From Azonexus fungiphilus (GTDB lineage: Bacteria; Pseudomonadota; Gammaproteobacteria; Burkholderiales; Rhodocyclaceae): a stretch of 64,000 bases of DNA. The first letter of the stretch is position 1, and each line of letters begins with the position of its first letter. The notes beneath the pieces were generated by a model. That model was given only the letters and a program-made list of their open reading frames with translations, made no database searches and was not told the DNA's origin. Made by a program: the position numbers and the translations under genes. Shown here piece by piece: positions 27,187 through 37,128 of this stretch. The stretch lies in assembly GCF_003634965.1 (NCBI RefSeq), contig NZ_RBXP01000001.1, positions 62,001 through 126,000 on the forward strand, in the 5' to 3' direction.

Positions 27187-27627
27187 TCAGCGCGCCGCTT
27201 CGTCGACGATGTCGCGGAGCAGCTTTTCCAGTGCGTCGGCGCTCTTGCCACCCGGCTTGCGATAGGCGATCCAGGTACCGCCGGGCGCTTCGGCCAGCGT
27301 ATAGACGGCGATCGTGAACGGGCAGTTGACGATGTCCTGCGGGTCGGCCTCGACCATCTGCCGCGACAGGCTGGCCGAGCAGAACTCGACGACCTCGGCG
27401 TGGCGGTAGACGCGGCGGGTGGCGCCGAGGTCGCCGGCGGTGCGCTCGAGCATCTCGCCGATGCGGCCGGTGTAGTTGATCACCAGGCCGCGGTTTTCGA
27501 TCGCGGTGACGACCGCGTCGCGGGCGTCGGCGAAATTGTCGGCGGTCGGGCGGGCACTGCGCCAGTCGGCGGCCTGCAGCGGCAGGGAACAGGCGATCAG
27601 CAGGGCGGTCAGGAAAGGCAGGCGCAT
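27187..27627 (-). CDS. DUF302 family protein, exported
   Basis: 146 residues with a Sec signal peptide (LPFLTALLIACSLPLQA, residues 3-19). The DUF302 domain is recognisable from DARDAVVTAIENRGLVINYTGRIGEML, HAEVVEFCSASLSRQMVEADPQDIVNCPFTIAVYTLAE and a terminal helix. The family is of unknown function, some members being periplasmic and induced by stress. Two mature cysteines (FCSAS, VNCPF) could pair. Confidence 0.85.
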   Translation of the reverse strand: MRLPFLTALLIACSLPLQAADWRSARPTADNFADARDAVVTAIENRGLVINYTGRIGEMLERTAGDLGATRRVYRHAEVVEFCSASLSRQMVEADPQDIVNCPFTIAVYTLAEAPGGTWIAYRKPGGKSADALEKLLRDIVDEAAR

Positions 27628-27663
27628 GGGTTTTTCCGGTAGGGAGGACGGCGCATTGTACGG

Positions 27664-27696
27664 TCTGACGGTCGACGGCCGGAAACGGGCAAAAAT
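27664..27696. repeat. Dispersed CGGTCGACCG repeat, copy 2 (divergent)
   Basis: Between the DUF302 gene and the SNF2 helicase: CTGACGGTCGACGG core, then CGGGCAAAAAT. The right half of the core is degenerate. Confidence 0.5.
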
Positions 27697-27698
27697 GC

Positions 27699-30600
27699 TC
27701 AGTCCGGGAGCGGCGCGAACAGCGCGGCGAGGTCGTCGTCGCCGAACTTGACCTCGACCCCGCTGTCCTCGGAGAGGATGCCGGCGGCCAGTTCGGCCTT
27801 GCGTTCCTGCAGCGCCAGGATCTTTTCCTCGATGCTGCCGCTGACGATCAGCTTGTAGACGAACACCGGCTTGTCCTGGCCGAGCCGGTGGGCGCGGTCG
27901 GTGGCCTGGTTCTCGACCGCCGGGTTCCACCACGGATCGTAGTGGATGACGGTGTCGGCGGCGGTCAGGTTGAGGCCGACGCCGCCGGCCTTCAGGCTGA
28001 TCAGGAAGATCGGGACTTCGCCTTCCTGGAAGCGGCGGATCGGCGTCTCGCGGTCGACCGTGTCGCCGGTCAGCTTGGCGTAGGGCAGGCCGGCGACGTC
28101 GAGTTCCTGCTCGATCAGCGCGAGCATGCTGGTGAATTGCGAGAAGAGCAGGATCCGCCGGCCTTCGTCGACCAGTTCCGGCAGCATCGCCATGAGCAGG
28201 TCGAGCTTGGCCCGCTCGCTGACCTTGCGCGCCGACGTGGCGCGGACCAGGCGCGGGTCGCAGCAGACCTGGCGCAGCTTGAGCAGGGCGTCGAGGATGA
28301 CGATCTGGCTGCGCGCGAAACCGCGCTGGGCGATCTCGTCGCGGACCTTGGCGTCCATCGCCGCGCGTACCGTCTCGTAGAGGTCGCGCTGGCCGCCTTC
28401 GAGTTCGACGCTGCGCACGATCACCGTCTTCGGCGGCAGCTCGCGGGCGACGTCTTCCTTCTTGCGGCGCAGGATGAAGGGGCGGATGCGGCGGGCGAGC
28501 AGTTCGCGGCGGTCGGTATCGCCCTGCTTCTCGATCGGCGTCCGCCAGTGGCGGGTGAACTGCTTGCTGCTGCCGAGGAAGCCGGGGAGCAGGAAGTCGA
28601 ACTGGCTCCACAGTTCGCCGAGGTGGTTTTCCAGCGGCGTGCCGGTCAGGCACAGGCGATGCCGCGCGTCGATCTTGCGCACCGCTTCGGCGCTGCGGCT
28701 CTGGGCGTTCTTGACCGTCTGCGCCTCGTCGAGGATGAGCAGGTGGTAGCTGTGCTGCATCAGCTCGTCGGCGTCGCGCCAGAGCAGCGGATAGGTGGTC
28801 AGGACGACGTCGTGGCTGGCGATCTCGGCGAAGCGCTGCTTGCGCTCAGGGCCGTGCAGCGAGAGCACGCGCAGGTCGGGGGCGAAACGCGCCGCCTCGC
28901 TCTTCCAGTTGAAGATCAGCGAGGTCGGCAGGATCACCAGCGCCGGCCGGTCGAGGCGGCCGCCTTCCTTTTCCAGCAACAGGTGGGCCAGCGTCTGGGC
29001 CGTCTTGCCCAGGCCCATGTCGTCGGCGAGGATGCCGCACAATTTCTGCTCGCGCAGGAACTGTAGCCAGGCCAGGCCTTCCTTCTGGTAAGGGCGCAGT
29101 TCCAGGCGCAGGCCCTGCGGCGGCGCGATGTCGACGATGCCCTGTGCCGCCTGCAGGCGCTCGGCCAGGGCCAGCACGTCGTTCTGGCCGCGGAATTCCC
29201 AGCGGCTGGTGTCGGTCAGTTCGCTCAGTCGTGGTGCGTCGAAGCGCGACAGGCGCAGCGTCGGGCCGCCGCCGAAGCCGTCGAAGAGGTCGATCAGCGT
29301 CATCGCCAGCGGCTTGATGCGGCCGGCCGGGACGCGCAGGCGCTTGCCGGCCGGGGTCAGCAGTTCGATGCCTTCGTCGTCGGGAATGCGTGCCAGTTCA
29401 CCGCCTTCGAGCCAGCGCGGGTCGCGGCGGAAGAGCGTGGCCAGCAGCGGCGCCAGCGGCAGCCGCTGGCCCTCGACGAGGATGCCCATGTCGAGGTCGA
29501 ACCAGCCGTCCTCGGTTTCGATCAGTTCGGCGTCCCAGGCGTCGACTTCGACGACGTGGTGACGGAAGTCCTCGGGAAACTCGACTTGCCAGCCGGCCGC
29601 GCGCAACTGGGCGAGGCCGCCCTGCATGAAGGCGACCCAGGCGTGCTCGTCGGCCAGGCCGTGGATGCCGTCAGGCGGGCTGCCGAAGGTGTTCAGGGTG
29701 TTCGCCGGGATCTTCTGCAGGCCACTGCCGGCGAGCGCGGCCAGGGCTCTTGCCTCTTCCTCCGGGCGGCGCTGGATGCGCACCGTTTCACCTTCGGGCA
29801 GGGTGACGAACTCGTTCTTCTCGTCCGGCCGCAGGTCGGCATCGCCATAGCGGAAGATCACGTGGGCGACGTCGAAGGGGCCGCCGCCGAAACTGTACGG
29901 ATAGCCGCGCCAGGGGCGGTGGCCGTGGGTGTGCAGGGTTTCCAGCTGGAGCACCGGCTGCAGCGGCGTCGCGATCAGGCGCAGGCGGGCGCCGGCATCC
30001 TCGGCTGGCAGCGGCAGATCGGGCGCCAGTTCGGAGAGCGCGTCGGCAACCACCGCGGCTTCCTTGGCCGACAGCGGCGGCAGGCTGAACAGGCGATTGA
30101 CCACGGCCGGGTTGCCGGTCACCGTCAGCGGCCCGCATTCACCCTCGTTCAGATCGACATACCACGGCGGGTCGACCGCGATGATCAGCTCGGTCGGCGG
30201 CTCCGGCTTCAGGTAGGGGCGCTGGAAACCCTGGCTGTCGATCTGCCAGCCGACACCGGCCGGGCGGGCGTCGCCGGCGTGCAGCGGCAGGGTCAGGTCG
30301 GCTTCCGGATAGAGGCGATGGGTTTCCGCCATCCGCGCCAGGATTTCGGCACCGTGCTTCGGTCCCAGGCCGTAGGCGCGCAAGCCGCTGTCGTGGCCGC
30401 GCTCGGCCCAGATCAGGCGGAGGATGCCGAGGTCTTCCTCGGTGACGAACTGCGGCGGCGTCACCAGCGCGCGGTCGACCTTCCACCATTCCTCGGCGCT
30501 TTCCGGGTACTTGCCCTTGCGCAGCTCGATGCCGAAGCGGCGCCGGTCGGCGGTCCATTTGAGGATGTAGTAGAGCTGCTGGCGGGCGCTGGCCGGGCGT

Positions 30601-30986
30601 GCCTTCTTCTTGGCGACGGCGATCGAGGCGCGGCGCAGGTCTTCGACCCAGGAAAGGACGCTGCTGCTGACCCGGACCTTCGGATTGCGCTCCTCGATCC
30701 CCTTCAGCAGCAGCGCGGCGATGTGCTTGCAGCGTTTGCCGACCGGGCAGGTGCAACTGGCAATCAGCTGGCCGCCCTTGCCCTTGCCCTGCGGCGCGAT
30801 CAGCGCCTCGACGCGGTACGGCTGGCGGGCCGAGCCGGGGACCAGGGCACGCAGTTCGCCGGCCTCGACGGTGAAGTCGCGGATCAGGTCGACATAGGGT
30901 CGGCCCTTGGTGATTTCGGCTTCGCCGAGCCAGTCGGCGATGTCGTCTTCGCTGTAGCTCTCGGCCAGATCGATTGGCGTGCGCAT
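27699..30986 (-). CDS. SNF2/HepA-type helicase with SWIM zinc finger
   Basis: 1095 residues. An N-terminal SWIM domain (IASCTCPVGKRCKHIAALLL, CxCx6CxH, about residues 77-96) precedes a long unassigned region. Then the SNF2 ATPase follows: LADDMGLGKTAQTLAHLLL (motif I, about 654), LILDEAQTVKNAQS (II), LTGTPLENHLGELWSQFDFLLPG (III), LLFSQFTSMLALIEQ (IV), FLISLKAGGVGLNLTAADTVIHYDPWWNPAVENQATDRAHRLGQ (V-VI). These proteins translocate on DNA or displace protein complexes; the precise role of SWIM/SNF2 fusions is unknown. It overlaps ubiB by 1 bp. Confidence 0.93.
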   Translation of the reverse strand: MRTPIDLAESYSEDDIADWLGEAEITKGRPYVDLIRDFTVEAGELRALVPGSARQPYRVEALIAPQGKGKGGQLIASCTCPVGKRCKHIAALLLKGIEERNPKVRVSSSVLSWVEDLRRASIAVAKKKARPASARQQLYYILKWTADRRRFGIELRKGKYPESAEEWWKVDRALVTPPQFVTEEDLGILRLIWAERGHDSGLRAYGLGPKHGAEILARMAETHRLYPEADLTLPLHAGDARPAGVGWQIDSQGFQRPYLKPEPPTELIIAVDPPWYVDLNEGECGPLTVTGNPAVVNRLFSLPPLSAKEAAVVADALSELAPDLPLPAEDAGARLRLIATPLQPVLQLETLHTHGHRPWRGYPYSFGGGPFDVAHVIFRYGDADLRPDEKNEFVTLPEGETVRIQRRPEEEARALAALAGSGLQKIPANTLNTFGSPPDGIHGLADEHAWVAFMQGGLAQLRAAGWQVEFPEDFRHHVVEVDAWDAELIETEDGWFDLDMGILVEGQRLPLAPLLATLFRRDPRWLEGGELARIPDDEGIELLTPAGKRLRVPAGRIKPLAMTLIDLFDGFGGGPTLRLSRFDAPRLSELTDTSRWEFRGQNDVLALAERLQAAQGIVDIAPPQGLRLELRPYQKEGLAWLQFLREQKLCGILADDMGLGKTAQTLAHLLLEKEGGRLDRPALVILPTSLIFNWKSEAARFAPDLRVLSLHGPERKQRFAEIASHDVVLTTYPLLWRDADELMQHSYHLLILDEAQTVKNAQSRSAEAVRKIDARHRLCLTGTPLENHLGELWSQFDFLLPGFLGSSKQFTRHWRTPIEKQGDTDRRELLARRIRPFILRRKKEDVARELPPKTVIVRSVELEGGQRDLYETVRAAMDAKVRDEIAQRGFARSQIVILDALLKLRQVCCDPRLVRATSARKVSERAKLDLLMAMLPELVDEGRRILLFSQFTSMLALIEQELDVAGLPYAKLTGDTVDRETPIRRFQEGEVPIFLISLKAGGVGLNLTAADTVIHYDPWWNPAVENQATDRAHRLGQDKPVFVYKLIVSGSIEEKILALQERKAELAAGILSEDSGVEVKFGDDDLAALFAPLPD

Positions 30987-32506
30987 CAGAAGTAGCGGCT
31001 GGCGAAGAGCAGCACGAGTGCGGCGCTGATCGCGGCCAGCCAGAGGTTCTGGCGGCGCTGCACGGCGATCAGGCGTTCGAGTTGCGGCTGCAGGTCGGGC
31101 GCTGGCGGCGCCGCCAGGCGTTGGTGCACCAGGCGCGGCAGTTGCGGAATGCTGCGCGCCAGGTAGGGCGCTTCCTGCTTGAAGGTCTTGAGCAGGCCGC
31201 GCCAGCCGACCTGTTCGCTCATCCAGCGTTCAAGGAAGGGCTTGGCGGTCTTCCACAGGTCGAGTTCGGGGTCGAGCTGGCGGCCGAGGCCCTCGATGTT
31301 GAGCAGGGTCTTCTGCAGCATCACCAGCTGCGGCTGGATCTCGACGTTGAAGCGGCGCGAGGTCTGGAACAGCCGGAGCAGGATCTTGCCGAAGGAAATG
31401 TCCTTCAGCGGGCGGTCGAAGATCGGTTCGCAGACGGCGCGGATGGCCGCCTCGAACTCGTCGACCCGCGTTTCCTTGGGCGCCCAGCCCGATTCGATGT
31501 GGGCTTCGGCGACGCGCTTGTAGTCGCGGCGGAAGAAGGCGAGGAAGTTCTGGGCGAGGTAATTCTTGTCGCTATCGGTCAACGTGCCGACGATGCCGAA
31601 ATCGAGTGCGATGTAGCGGCCGTCGGGGGCGACGAAGATGTTGCCGGGATGCATGTCGGCGTGGAAGAAGCCGTCGCGGAAAACCTGCGTGAAGAAGATC
31701 TCGACGCCGGCGGCAGAGAGTCGCGAAAGGTCGATGCCGGCGGCGCGCAGGCGCTCGGTCTGCGAGATCGGCGTGCCGTGCATGCGCTCCATGACCATCA
31801 CGGTCGACGTGCAGAAATCCCAATAAACCTCGGGCACGATGAGCAGCGTCGAATCGGTGAAGTTGCGCCGCAGCTGCGAGGCGTTGGCCGCCTCGCGCAT
31901 CAGGTCGAGCTCGTCGCGCAGGTATTTGGCGAATTCGGCGACCACCTCGCGCGGCTTCAGGCGCTTGCCGTCGGCCCACAGCTTTTCCAGCAGCAGGGCA
32001 CCGCTGTCCATCAGGGCGAGATCGTGCTCGATCACCGAGAGCATGTTCGGGCGCAGGATCTTCACCGCCACCTCGTGGCCGCCGTCTTCCGGCTTCAGGC
32101 GGGCGAAATGCACCTGCGCGATCGACGCCGAAGCGACCGGCACCGGATCGAATTCGGCAAACACCTCGCTGGCCGGGCGGCCGTAGGCCTTCTCGATCTC
32201 TGCCAGGGCCAGCGCCGAGTCGAAGGGCGGCACGCGATCCTGCAGCTTGGCCAGTTCGTCGGCGATGTCGGCCGGCATCAGGTCGCGGCGGGTGGACAGC
32301 ACCTGGCCGAACTTGACGAAGATCGGCCCGAGCGCCTCAAGCGCCAGGCGCAGCCGTTCGGCACGCGGCGCCGAGAGGTTGCGCCAGAACTGCAGGGCGT
32401 TGGCCAGCCGGGCCAGGCGGCCGGACGGCTCGTGTTCGAGCACCATCTCGTCGAGCCCGAAACGGCTGGCGACGGCGGCGATCTTGAGCAGGCGGAAGAG
32501 GCGCAT
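30986..32506 (-). CDS. ubiB: UbiB, atypical kinase-like ubiquinone biosynthesis protein
   Basis: 506-residue ABC1/ADCK-family protein required for ubiquinone biosynthesis, with ATPase activity that may help extract hydrophobic intermediates. Seen are [20 protein letters not shown] (KxGQ motif, about residues 60-80), [11 protein letters not shown] (Ala-rich nucleotide loop), [28 protein letters not shown] (catalytic-loop and DFG equivalents). One or two membrane helices close the chain ([19 protein letters not shown]). Start [20 protein letters not shown] chosen as closest to the family; an ATG 9 codons upstream is possible. Confidence 0.95.
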   Translation of the reverse strand: MRLFRLLKIAAVASRFGLDEMVLEHEPSGRLARLANALQFWRNLSAPRAERLRLALEALGPIFVKFGQVLSTRRDLMPADIADELAKLQDRVPPFDSALALAEIEKAYGRPASEVFAEFDPVPVASASIAQVHFARLKPEDGGHEVAVKILRPNMLSVIEHDLALMDSGALLLEKLWADGKRLKPREVVAEFAKYLRDELDLMREAANASQLRRNFTDSTLLIVPEVYWDFCTSTVMVMERMHGTPISQTERLRAAGIDLSRLSAAGVEIFFTQVFRDGFFHADMHPGNIFVAPDGRYIALDFGIVGTLTDSDKNYLAQNFLAFFRRDYKRVAEAHIESGWAPKETRVDEFEAAIRAVCEPIFDRPLKDISFGKILLRLFQTSRRFNVEIQPQLVMLQKTLLNIEGLGRQLDPELDLWKTAKPFLERWMSEQVGWRGLLKTFKQEAPYLARSIPQLPRLVHQRLAAPPAPDLQPQLERLIAVQRRQNLWLAAISAALVLLFASRYF

Positions 32507-32682
32507 CGGGGTGTCCGGCCGGGATTTGGTCAAACGGGCATGTTAACACGGCAGGACGACGGCGGTGGCGGGCGCGTTCGCAATGCGGCATTTACTTCAC
32601 GGCGGGTCGGGCGATTCGGATACACTTTCCTCATAATTTAGCGGCACGCCGATGTGTCGCCAGAACGATCGTCAATGCACAC

Positions 32683-34185
32683 ATGGCCGAGACAAGAAAT
32701 CCTTCCGAGATCGCCAGGGAAGCCCTGAAGCGGCTGGCCGAGCGGCATCTGGCGCCGACCCCGGCGAACTTCCAGGCCTGCTACAACGAGATCGCCAACC
32801 TGCCCAACATCGCGGCTTTTCCGGAGCCGCCGCTGCGGCAGCTGGCGGCCAGCCTGAGTCCGCGCGGCGAAGCCCAGGGCGTCCACCTGGCGCGGCTCGA
32901 TGCGGCGATTTCCGGGCGTACCTGGCAAGGCGTCCAGGAGTCGCTGCTCGCCTTCATCGCCGCCGGCACGCCGGCGCCCGGTAGTGGCGGCCAGTTGCCG
33001 CACGAAGTCGCCGCCGCGCTGCGGCAGCTGCTCGAGATCCTGTTGCCGGCTTTCGGCCGCGACGATGCCAGTTTTGCCGCCGCGGTCGACGAATTGCTGG
33101 CCGCCCTGCGTGTCGCGCCCTGCGAGTTCGCCCGCCTCGAGACCGTGCTCGCGCAGTTGTCGGCGCTGGCGCCGGCGGCGGTCGACGAGCAGCTGGAAAT
33201 CCGCGATTCGCTGCTCAATCTGCTGCACCTGATCATCGCCAACATCGGCGAACTGAGCATCGACGACGCCTGGTTCAAGGGCCAGATCGACGGCCTGCTC
33301 GCTGCCGTCGAGCCGCCGCTGACGCTGCGCCATCTCGACGAGATGGAGCGCCGCCTGCGCGACGTCATGGAAAAGCAGAGCCGGGCGCGGGCGCGTTCGG
33401 TCCAGGCGCAGGAGGAAATGCGCCAGATGCTGGCGATGTTCATCGAGCGCCTGGCGTCGATGAACGAATCGAGTTCGGTCTTCCAGGGGCGGATCGAGGA
33501 CAGCGCGCGCCAGATCGAGAAGGTCGAGCGCATCGAGGACCTGGCGCCGCTGCTCCGCGGCGTCGTCGATGCGACCCACGCGATGGCCGAGGAAACCTCG
33601 CGTTCGCGCGAGCAGCTGCGTTCGCTGCAGGACAAGGTGCTGGCGACCGAGGCCGAGCTCATCCAGCTGCACCGCGAGCTCGACAACGCCAGTTCGCTGG
33701 CGCGCCACGATCCGCTCACCGACACGCTCAACCGCAAGGGCCTGGACGAGGCGCTCGAGCGCGAGATCGCCGCGATGCGCCGGCGCAATTCGGCGCTGTC
33801 GCTGTCGCTGCTCGACATCGACAACTTCAAGCGGCTCAACGACCGCCTCGGCCACGAGGCCGGCGACAACGCGCTCATCCACCTGGCCCGCATCGCCCGC
33901 TGCTGCATGCGCCCGACCGACACGCTGGCGCGCTACGGCGGCGAGGAGTTCGTCATCCTGATGCCGGACACCACCGTCGACCAGGGCATCGAGGCGATGG
34001 TCCGGCTGCAGCGCGAGCTGACCAAGGCCTTCTTCCTGTCGGGCAAGGACAAGGTGCTGATCACCTTCAGCGCCGGCGTCGCCCAGCTCGGCGAGCACGA
34101 AACCGGCAGCGAGGCGATCCGCCGCGCCGACCTGGCGATGTACCAGGCCAAGCGGGCCGGCAAGAACCGCGTCTTCGGCGCCTGA
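32683..34185 (+). CDS. Diguanylate cyclase with N-terminal helical sensory region
   Basis: 500 residues. The C-terminal GGDEF domain makes cyclic di-GMP: DPLTDTLNRKGLDEAL, DIDNFKRLNDRLGHEAGDNAL, and the active site YGGEEF at about residues 418-423, preceded by the intact inhibitory I-site RPTD. The first 340 residues hold no membrane helix and are alpha-helical with a coiled-coil-like linker (REQLRSLQDKVLATEAELIQLHRELDNA). They resemble the N-terminal module of PA0847/YfiN-unrelated cytoplasmic cyclases, but I cannot name the domain. Transcribed divergently from ubiB. Confidence 0.92.
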   Translation: MAETRNPSEIAREALKRLAERHLAPTPANFQACYNEIANLPNIAAFPEPPLRQLAASLSPRGEAQGVHLARLDAAISGRTWQGVQESLLAFIAAGTPAPGSGGQLPHEVAAALRQLLEILLPAFGRDDASFAAAVDELLAALRVAPCEFARLETVLAQLSALAPAAVDEQLEIRDSLLNLLHLIIANIGELSIDDAWFKGQIDGLLAAVEPPLTLRHLDEMERRLRDVMEKQSRARARSVQAQEEMRQMLAMFIERLASMNESSSVFQGRIEDSARQIEKVERIEDLAPLLRGVVDATHAMAEETSRSREQLRSLQDKVLATEAELIQLHRELDNASSLARHDPLTDTLNRKGLDEALEREIAAMRRRNSALSLSLLDIDNFKRLNDRLGHEAGDNALIHLARIARCCMRPTDTLARYGGEEFVILMPDTTVDQGIEAMVRLQRELTKAFFLSGKDKVLITFSAGVAQLGEHETGSEAIRRADLAMYQAKRAGKNRVFGA

Positions 34186-34194
34186 GCCGCGCCG

Positions 34195-34704
34195 ATGTCG
34201 GCCGTCCAGGGCTTTCCGCCGGTGGCTGCGGCCGATGCCCGGCTGCTCATCCTCGGCAGCATGCCCGGCTGCGCCTCGCTTGACGCCGGCCGTTACTACG
34301 CGCACCCGCGCAATGCCTTCTGGCCGATCGTCGGCGAGCTGCTCGGCTTTGCGCCGGAACTGCCTTACGTGCAGCGCCTGCAGGCCTTGCAGGCAGCCGG
34401 CGTCGCGCTGTGGGACGTGATCGCCGCCTGCGAACGGGCGGGCAGCCTGGATGCCGACATCGTCGCCGGCAGCGTGCACGCCAACGATTTTTCGGCTTTT
34501 TTCGCGGTTCACCGTCAGATTCGCGATGTTTTCTTCAACGGTGCCGCTGCCGAGCAGGCCTTTCGCCGCCATGTCCTGCCCGGGCTGGCGCTGCCCGGCC
34601 TGCGCCTGCACCGGCTGCCGTCGACCAGCCCGGCGCATGCCGCGCTCGACCGGGCGGCCAAGCTCGCCGCCTGGTCGGCGATTGTTGCGCTGCCGAATAA
34701 ATAG
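34195..34704 (+). CDS. DNA-deoxyinosine glycosylase-like protein (uracil-DNA glycosylase superfamily)
   Basis: 169 residues. Removes deaminated purines (deoxyinosine) in characterised family-6 enzymes. The pattern is FPPVAAADARLLILGSMPGCASLDAGRYYAHPRNAFWPIVGELLG, containing the LGSMPG and YYAHPRNAFWP blocks, with NG at FFNGAAA and a C-terminal LPSTSPAHA that matches the superfamily LPSxSPAN/H loop. It starts 9 nt after the diguanylate cyclase stop. A degenerate copy of the CGGTCGACCG repeat lies within it at about 34500-34532. Confidence 0.88.
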   Translation: MSAVQGFPPVAAADARLLILGSMPGCASLDAGRYYAHPRNAFWPIVGELLGFAPELPYVQRLQALQAAGVALWDVIAACERAGSLDADIVAGSVHANDFSAFFAVHRQIRDVFFNGAAAEQAFRRHVLPGLALPGLRLHRLPSTSPAHAALDRAAKLAAWSAIVALPNK

Positions 34705-34752
34705 GCATCGGCAGCGTATAATCCCGCTTTTGCTAATTTCCGCCGCAGATCC

Positions 34753-36516
34753 ATGGCCCAAGACGTCAAGACCCAGCTGACCGCCCTGTTGCAACAGGCG
34801 CTGGCCAGCGTCGCCCCGAGCGCAACCGACACCACCATCCAGCTCGAACGCCCGCGCGACCCGTCGCACGGCGATTTCGCCACCAACCTGGCGATGCAGC
34901 TGGCCAAGGCGCTCAAGAAGAATCCGCGCGAAATCGCCCAGCAGCTGGTCAACGAGCTGCCGCCGTCGCGCCTGGTCACGGCGGCGGAAGTCGCCGGCGC
35001 CGGCTTCATCAATTTCCGTCTCGACGCCGGCACCAAGACCGATGTGGTCAAGGCCGTACTGGCGGAAAACGAGAATTTCGGCCGGTCGACCGCCGGCGGC
35101 TGGCAGAAGGTCCAGGTCGAGTTCGTCTCGGCCAATCCGACCGGCCCGCTGCACGTCGGCCACGGCCGCGGCGCCGCCTACGGCGCCTCGCTGTCGAGCC
35201 TGCTGACCTTCGCCGGCTGGGACGTCACCCGCGAGTACTACGTCAATGACGCCGGCCGGCAGATGGACATCCTCGGCCTGTCGACCTGGCTGCGCTATCT
35301 CGAACAACACGACGTGGTCGTGCCCTTCCCGCCCAACGCCTACCAGGGCGCCTATGTGCGCGAGATGGCGGCGCAACTGAAGGCAGCCCATGGCGACAAG
35401 TACGTGCGTGCCGCCGACGCGGTATTGGCCGGCACGCCGGGCCTGCCGGAAGCCGGTCGCGCCGACGACGAGGCCAAGCAGCAGCGCGAACTGCATCTCG
35501 ACGCGCTGATCGCGCGTGCCAAGGAACTGCTCGGCGCCGACTGGGACTATGTGCACCAGCACGCGCTCAACGAACAGCTGGCCGACTGCCGCGACGACCT
35601 CGAGCAGTTCGGCGTCGAATTCGACGTCTGGTTCTCCGAGAAGGCGCTCTACGACACCGGCCTGGTTGCCCGCTGCGTCGACCTGCTCGAGAAGAAGGGC
35701 CACCTCTACGTCCAGAACGGCGCCCGCTGGTTCCGCTCGACCGCCTTCGGCGACGAGAAGGACCGCGTTGTCCAGCGTGAGAACGGTCTGTACACCTACT
35801 TCGCCTCCGACATCGCCTACCACCTGAACAAGTTCGAGCGCGGCTTCGACAAGGTCATCAACATCTGGGGCGCCGACCACCACGGTTACATCCCGCGCGT
35901 CACCGGCGCGATCAAGGCGCTCGACCTCGACAGCGACAAGCTGCAGGTGGCGCTGGTCCAGTTCGCCGTGCTCTACCGCAACGGCCAGAAGGCCTCGATG
36001 TCCACGCGCTCCGGCGAGTTCGTCACCCTGCGCGAGCTGCGCGGCGAAGTCGGCAACGACGCCTGCCGCTTCTTCTACGCACTGCGCAAGTCGGACCAGC
36101 ACCTCGATTTCGACCTCGACCTGGCCAAGAGCCAGACCAACGAGAACCCGGTGTATTACATCCAGTACGCGCACGCTCGCATCTGCTCGGTGGTCAACCA
36201 GTGGGCCGGCGACATTGCCAGCCTGACCGACGCCGACCTCTCGCTGCTGAGCAATCCGCGCGAACTGGCGATCGCCAACCAGCTCGGCCAGTTCCGCGAA
36301 GTCATCGAGACCGCGGCGCGCGAACTGGCGCCGCACATGATTGCCTTCTACCTCAAGGACCTGGCTGGCGAATTCCACGGCTGGTACAACGCCGAGCGCA
36401 TGCTGGTCGACGACGAGAAACTGCGCGACGCCCGCGTCGCCCTGGCGGCAGCAGTGCGCCAGGTGATCCGCAACGGCCTGGCGATCCTCGGCGTCAGTTG
36501 CCCCGAATCGATGTAA
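34753..36516 (+). CDS. argS: Arginyl-tRNA synthetase
   Basis: Class I synthetase charging tRNA-Arg, 587 residues. The HIGH motif reads FVSANPTGPLHVGHGRGAAYG (HVGH, about residues 129-149) and the KMSKS equivalent is KASMSTRSGEFV, a degenerate form normal for ArgRS. The N-terminal Add1 domain (RPRDPSHGDFATNLAMQLAKAL) and C-terminal anticodon domain (YAHARICSVVNQW) are present. A TATAAT at 34717-34722 lies 30 nt upstream. Confidence 0.97.
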   Translation: MAQDVKTQLTALLQQALASVAPSATDTTIQLERPRDPSHGDFATNLAMQLAKALKKNPREIAQQLVNELPPSRLVTAAEVAGAGFINFRLDAGTKTDVVKAVLAENENFGRSTAGGWQKVQVEFVSANPTGPLHVGHGRGAAYGASLSSLLTFAGWDVTREYYVNDAGRQMDILGLSTWLRYLEQHDVVVPFPPNAYQGAYVREMAAQLKAAHGDKYVRAADAVLAGTPGLPEAGRADDEAKQQRELHLDALIARAKELLGADWDYVHQHALNEQLADCRDDLEQFGVEFDVWFSEKALYDTGLVARCVDLLEKKGHLYVQNGARWFRSTAFGDEKDRVVQRENGLYTYFASDIAYHLNKFERGFDKVINIWGADHHGYIPRVTGAIKALDLDSDKLQVALVQFAVLYRNGQKASMSTRSGEFVTLRELRGEVGNDACRFFYALRKSDQHLDFDLDLAKSQTNENPVYYIQYAHARICSVVNQWAGDIASLTDADLSLLSNPRELAIANQLGQFREVIETAARELAPHMIAFYLKDLAGEFHGWYNAERMLVDDEKLRDARVALAAAVRQVIRNGLAILGVSCPESM

Positions 36517-36519
36517 GGA

Positions 36520-37116
36520 ATGACCATGAGTCGCGACATGAAACCCCGCAAGCCGGCCCCGGCGAAGAAGAAATCCGGCGGCGGCACGCTGGTCGGCATG
36601 TTCATCGGGCTGGTGCTCGGCGTCTGCATTGCCGCCGGCGTCGTCTGGTACATCAACAAGGCACCGCTGCCGTTCAACGCCAACGTCCAGAACACCGAGG
36701 CCAAGCCGGCGCCGGTGCAGCCGGCACAGCCGATGGCGCTGCCGGGCAAGCCGGGCGACCCGGTGCCGGAGAAGCGTTTCCAGTTCTACGACATCCTCCC
36801 GGGCAAGGCCGACGCCGTCCCCGACAAGGCTGCGACCGCGCCGGAACCGGCCAAGGCCGAGCCGGCCAAGGAAGCCGCCAAGGAAAGCAAGGCACCGCTC
36901 TTCCTCCAGGCCGGCTCCTTCAGTACTGCCCAGGACGCCGACAACCAGAAGGCCAAGCTCGCCTTCATGGGCATCGAATCGGCGGTCCAGCAGGTGATGA
37001 TCGAGGATCGCACGCTGTACCGCGTGCGCATCGGGCCGTATTTCAAGCTCGAAGAATTGAACAAAGTCCGCTCCGAGCTTGCCAAATCCGGCATCGAAGC
37101 TCAATTGTCCAAGTAA
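36520..37116 (+). CDS. SPOR-domain membrane protein (FtsN-like)
   Basis: 198 residues, or 197 if the Met two codons in is used. Basic cytoplasmic tail (KPRKPAPAKKKSGGG), one membrane helix (LVGMFIGLVLGVCIAAGVVWYI, about residues 25-46), a Pro/Ala/Lys-rich periplasmic linker, and a C-terminal SPOR domain (APLFLQAGSFSTAQDADNQKAKLAFMGIESAVQQVMI ... YRVRIGPYFKLEELNKV) that binds denuded septal peptidoglycan. It sits 3 nt after argS, a common beta-proteobacterial arrangement, and before dsbA. Confidence 0.92.
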   Translation: MTMSRDMKPRKPAPAKKKSGGGTLVGMFIGLVLGVCIAAGVVWYINKAPLPFNANVQNTEAKPAPVQPAQPMALPGKPGDPVPEKRFQFYDILPGKADAVPDKAATAPEPAKAEPAKEAAKESKAPLFLQAGSFSTAQDADNQKAKLAFMGIESAVQQVMIEDRTLYRVRIGPYFKLEELNKVRSELAKSGIEAQLSK

Positions 37117-37128
37117 AAGGAGTCACGC

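Noticed and set aside
29556..30995. 479-codon plus-strand frame opposite the SNF2 helicase
   Set aside because: Composition of a shadow frame; the helicase motifs occupy the minus strand.
32638..37104. 1488-codon minus-strand open frame
   Set aside because: It lies antisense to four well-recognised genes (diguanylate cyclase, glycosylase, argS, SPOR protein). GC-rich third positions suppress stops on the opposite strand; the translation has no recognisable domain.
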